A model generated the notes under the pieces. That model was not told the origin of the DNA and did not search any database. It saw only the letters and a program-made list of their open reading frames with translations. Shown here in pieces: positions 61,345-64,000 of a DNA stretch of 64,000 nt (position 1 is its first letter; each line of letters begins with the position of its first letter). The stretch spans positions 434,001-498,000 of the forward strand of contig NZ_JANUFD010000001.1 in the NCBI RefSeq assembly GCF_024807945.1. Direction: 5' to 3'. Position numbers and translations under genes: made by a program. Origin of the DNA: Pseudomonas sp. JUb42. GTDB lineage: Bacteria; Pseudomonadota; Gammaproteobacteria; Pseudomonadales; Pseudomonadaceae.

Positions 61345-62261
61345 GTTCCTAAATCAATAACGTGATCGGCCTTTTTCCATAAAATATCGGAGTAAATAAT
61401 ATAGTCGCCACCTTTGGAGGTTTTATCACGATATTCACGAAAGTCGCTGTTGGTGACGGCCGCGAAAGGCCCATTCTTCATGTGTAAAATTAATTGCCCT
61501 GCCGGACTGAAGGCAGCGGCTGTTTCGGTCTTGGTCAGTACGCGGTCTTGCGCCCATGTGCCCAGATATTGAAGTCCATTAAAGTCATAATAATCACGGA
61601 TGTAAAAGCCCACATGTTCAACATAAAAGTAATGGCGGGTCGGGTTGGTTGTATAGCTTTCTTCGGTGTACGCTTTTCCTGCTACACCGATCTTTAATGT
61701 TGCGTTACCCAGGGCTCCGTACATATCGTCCAACACATCCCATGTCTCCCCGAATTGAGAGAAATTTACTTGGGAGAACGCATCCATGTGAAGGGCGGAC
61801 ATGTTATAAAATCCTAGTTCAAACGCGTTTTGTCCTTGCCATCCGGATTTTTTTAAAAGGCTTTTCAAACGCATCGCTGCATTCGGTGTAGTCAACCTTG
61901 ATTCCGCAACTTCTACGGCTTTGCGACAACGCTCATATTTCATAGCCCAGGCCATTTTTACGATACTTTCATCGCACTGTGCTTTCGACAAACTCATGGA
62001 GTCTGGTTGAGTTTTAGGCTGCTTCCATTCATCCGGCATCTGCCACGCCGGGCTCTCAAACCATCTCTGCATCAGGGCCGCCGCCGTATCCCACCCCATA
62101 GTGCGCATTGCCACAGGCAAGCGCGTTAGCGCCAGAGGCTCAACGATGACCTGCTTGGGTGGTGTATCAGCAGGCGCATAAGTCTGTGAACTGCCCTGCG
62201 GCATGGAGAACAAAGTATCCGGGCCGACGGCATTGGTACGCTGGAAATCGTTCAAGGACAT
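61335..62261 (-). CDS. DUF6402-family T6SS-associated protein (putative effector)
   Basis: The 308-residue protein starts with a flexible Gln/Pro-rich part and continues with a domain of the DUF6402 type (QNAFELGFYNMSALHMDAFS, ETWDVLDDMYGALGNATLKI, HYFYVEHVGFYIRDYYDF and a C-terminal WKKADHVIDLGTWA). The family occurs beside PAAR and VgrG genes and is regarded as a type VI effector or adaptor. The gene lies five bases after the PAAR gene and just before the two paralogous genes. No enzymatic motif is evident. Confidence 0.78.
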   Translation of the reverse strand: MSLNDFQRTNAVGPDTLFSMPQGSSQTYAPADTPPKQVIVEPLALTRLPVAMRTMGWDTAAALMQRWFESPAWQMPDEWKQPKTQPDSMSLSKAQCDESIVKMAWAMKYERCRKAVEVAESRLTTPNAAMRLKSLLKKSGWQGQNAFELGFYNMSALHMDAFSQVNFSQFGETWDVLDDMYGALGNATLKIGVAGKAYTEESYTTNPTRHYFYVEHVGFYIRDYYDFNGLQYLGTWAQDRVLTKTETAAAFSPAGQLILHMKNGPFAAVTNSDFREYRDKTSKGGDYIIYSDILWKKADHVIDLGTWA

Positions 62262-62266
62262 CGTGG

Positions 62267-62806
62267 TTACTCCATCAGGGGCGACGGTGCGCTGATTGCA
62301 ATACTCAAGCTGGCGGGGATTGCGCTGCCATGTGCATCGCTGCGGCCTCGCTCATCCAGCTTGCCAAAGGCGACGCACTGATCGTCTTGCAGCAATACGT
62401 AATCCAGCTTGCCAAGCGGCACGCGCCGATGATCAAGCAACTGAAATCGCTCATCGCAGTGGGTGGTGATTGAGGCGCAGAGCGGTGATGTGGCCGACGC
62501 CCAGCGGGTTGATTGCACGGGGCGTTCTTCACCGACGTAGCTGGAGTCAAACGTGGAAGGGATCAGCGTGGCCTGACAGGGGCAAGTGCTGACACTATCC
62601 AGCGTACCGGCCACGGCCCGTCCGTGGCTGATGTAGTACGAAACACCGCCGCGAATCTCATAAGTTTTACCGTCCACGCCACAGCTAACTCGGTCCCCTT
62701 CACGTGCATGCAGCAGGTCATTCCATATAACGCCGTCATGCCCATCGAGAACCTTTCCTCCACAACTGGTTTTGTCACCCAAGCCAATGAAATATCCAAT
62801 AGCCAT
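62267..62806 (-). CDS. PAAR-domain protein (T6SS spike tip)
   Basis: The 179-residue protein has an N-terminal PAAR-like domain (about residues 1-95: GYFIGLGDKTSCGGKVLDG, then GDRVSCGVDGKTYEI and SYYISHGRAVAGTLDSVSTC). PAAR proteins cap the VgrG spike and deliver cargo. A C-terminal extension of about 80 residues may bind the downstream DUF6402 protein. GAGGG precedes the ATG. The gene opens a four-gene unit on the minus strand. No VgrG gene is present here. Confidence 0.85.
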   Translation of the reverse strand: MAIGYFIGLGDKTSCGGKVLDGHDGVIWNDLLHAREGDRVSCGVDGKTYEIRGGVSYYISHGRAVAGTLDSVSTCPCQATLIPSTFDSSYVGEERPVQSTRWASATSPLCASITTHCDERFQLLDHRRVPLGKLDYVLLQDDQCVAFGKLDERGRSDAHGSAIPASLSIAISAPSPLME

Positions 62807-63013
62807 TGAATGCCCTCTCTGCTGACGAGGCGCCCATGCGAAGAGGCGCCCCTTTGATTACGAACGACTGCACCGATCAACGAGTAGGAATCGAGCAACC
62901 TAACCAGTCAGAGATTGGATAAAACCGTTTCGAAAGTAAGTAGGAAAAGTCCCGAAGTGATTAGGATTCAGGCCGAAAGTCTGTAGGTTTGGGGCTACAA
63001 CCGCCAAGGCAAC

Positions 63014-64000
63014 TCACTCCGCAGCAATACTGCGCGACAACCCCGCTTCCCAAGCCGCAGTCATCTTGTCCCCCACCACCTCAAACCCCGGATGACTGCT
63101 CCGATAGTCCGCAAGCTCAGCCATCCCACGACGCATCCCGTCATGAACCCTGCCAAGCAATTCATTGCAGCGAGCCTCACTCAGGTTGCATGAGCTGCGC
63201 CCGAACTGGACCAGCATCCGTCGCTTGGGCCAGGCCTTCGAACCACCCAGCAACAGCCCCATAATGTCGTTGCCCTTGTACACCGTGGTCGTCACCAGGT
63301 CGTAAGCGGGGGCGAGCCAAATGTCGGCGTCATCGGCACAGCTCTCATAGAGCAGGCCGAAGTTTTTCAGGTGAGCGTCGCCATTCTGGATACCGGCACA
63401 GAGCGCCACCATGACGAAGAAATCTTCCAGCGCCTGGGTGACACGGTGGGGCGTGACATAAGACTTGATCAGCCGCGCACAGCCCTGATAACTGCCGTCG
63501 TACTTCTTCGCCGTGCCCCAGCCGGATAGCACGCACATATCCTCAAACCCGAGGTAGGCGCGATCACCGATATCGAAACGCTTCACCACCAATAACTTGC
63601 CCTGCTGGCCAAGCTGAAACTCCGGCACCTCAAGACCGCAGTGCAAGGCTGCCCGCATGCAGAAAAACTCATTGGCGGCCAGTTGGGGAAAGTCTGACTC
63701 GCTAAAGGCTTTCACCAGATGGGTGGCGCCCCGGTGGATGGCGCTCTCCAGATCAAGGCCCGTGCTGCCAATGTCACGAACCAACACCTTTGGCTGCACG
63801 CCTGACACCCCGGAGTAGGGCGCGCAAGTCTGTATCAGGTCAGCAAACAGATCCCGCGCGCCGTTATGGGCCAGCAATTCCGAGACCTTGATCCTTGGCG
63901 GCGACTCACTATCGACTGAACGGGCAACGCCGACACGGCCGAGCTGATGCGGACCGACAATGCTCAGTAACGCCAAGCGATCAAAGCCACCCACCGCCTT
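63014..64000 (-). CDS. hipA: HipA-family serine/threonine kinase toxin (5' part missing)
   Basis: The frame runs off the right edge; 328 residues are visible and the N-terminal domain of about 100 residues should lie outside. Visible motifs include SGVSGVQPKVLV (HipA-like S-x-x-G-x-QPK), the kinase loop NGDAHLKNFGLL and the metal-binding AYDLVTT. HipA kinases phosphorylate tRNA synthetases and cause dormancy until bound by HipB. No hipB is seen on this side, and would be expected upstream, beyond the window. Whether the gene is full length cannot be judged. Confidence 0.85.
   Translation of the reverse strand, partial: KAVGGFDRLALLSIVGPHQLGRVGVARSVDSESPPRIKVSELLAHNGARDLFADLIQTCAPYSGVSGVQPKVLVRDIGSTGLDLESAIHRGATHLVKAFSESDFPQLAANEFFCMRAALHCGLEVPEFQLGQQGKLLVVKRFDIGDRAYLGFEDMCVLSGWGTAKKYDGSYQGCARLIKSYVTPHRVTQALEDFFVMVALCAGIQNGDAHLKNFGLLYESCADDADIWLAPAYDLVTTTVYKGNDIMGLLLGGSKAWPKRRMLVQFGRSSCNLSEARCNELLGRVHDGMRRGMAELADYRSSHPGFEVVGDKMTAAWEAGLSRSIAAE

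Overview
The window is chromosomal DNA of a Pseudomonas, most likely of the P. fluorescens group. The evidence is high-GC coding sequence, typical fluorescent-pseudomonad genes (TorF porin, CsbD, BdlA-like chemoreceptor, DUF6279 and DUF6482 proteins, PACE pump, ZnuD-like receptor) and many intergenic REP-type palindromes. No rRNA, tRNA or CRISPR array was seen. Gene starts were re-chosen from ribosome-binding sites and signal peptides, so many proteins are shorter than the longest open frame.

Bases 1-26,500 are mostly core genome: a FemAB/GNAT protein, an ABC exporter, cyclophilin, hydrolases, azoreductase, a DEAD-box helicase, envelope proteins, a CvfB-like S1 protein, YihY, peptide deformylase, a desaturase and a cytosine-deaminase-like enzyme. 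Unusual items are a DapF-like protein with both catalytic cysteines replaced by serine, and an RsbQ-like hydrolase translationally coupled to a PAS histidine kinase. Bases 26,584-28,392 hold an apparently intact IS605-type element with divergent tnpA and tnpB (RNA-guided nuclease); its likely ends and guide can be read directly.

Bases 28,400-47,700 carry LysE exporters, regulators, a PQQ sugar dehydrogenase, a PACE efflux pump with a divergent LysR gene, a ClC channel, a ZnuD-like TonB receptor behind a good Zur box, MFS transporters and a MASE2-GGDEF cyclase. Between 40,740 and 44,232 lies an uncharacterised island: an AT-rich leader, a DNA-binding-only LuxR protein, an unknown helical protein and two tandem paralogues.

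Bases 47,764-59,852 form the main discovery candidate, a pyridine-ring catabolic regulon. A TetR regulator, a VanAB-type Rieske oxygenase and reductase, an FAD monooxygenase, NicD-, NicX- and NicF-like enzymes and a branched-chain-type ABC importer (with fused permeases) lie in four transcription units. Each unit is preceded by a version of the same 21-bp AT-rich site. The lower steps take 2,5-dihydroxypyridine through N-formylmaleamate and maleamate to maleate. The usual NicAB hydroxylase and NicE isomerase are absent, so the Rieske pair probably opens the pathway on a different, perhaps N-methylated, pyridine.

Bases 60,073-64,000 are accessory: a Cys-rich exported protein, a type VI secretion cargo module (PAAR protein, DUF6402 protein, two tandem immunity-like paralogues) and a HipA-family kinase cut by the right edge.
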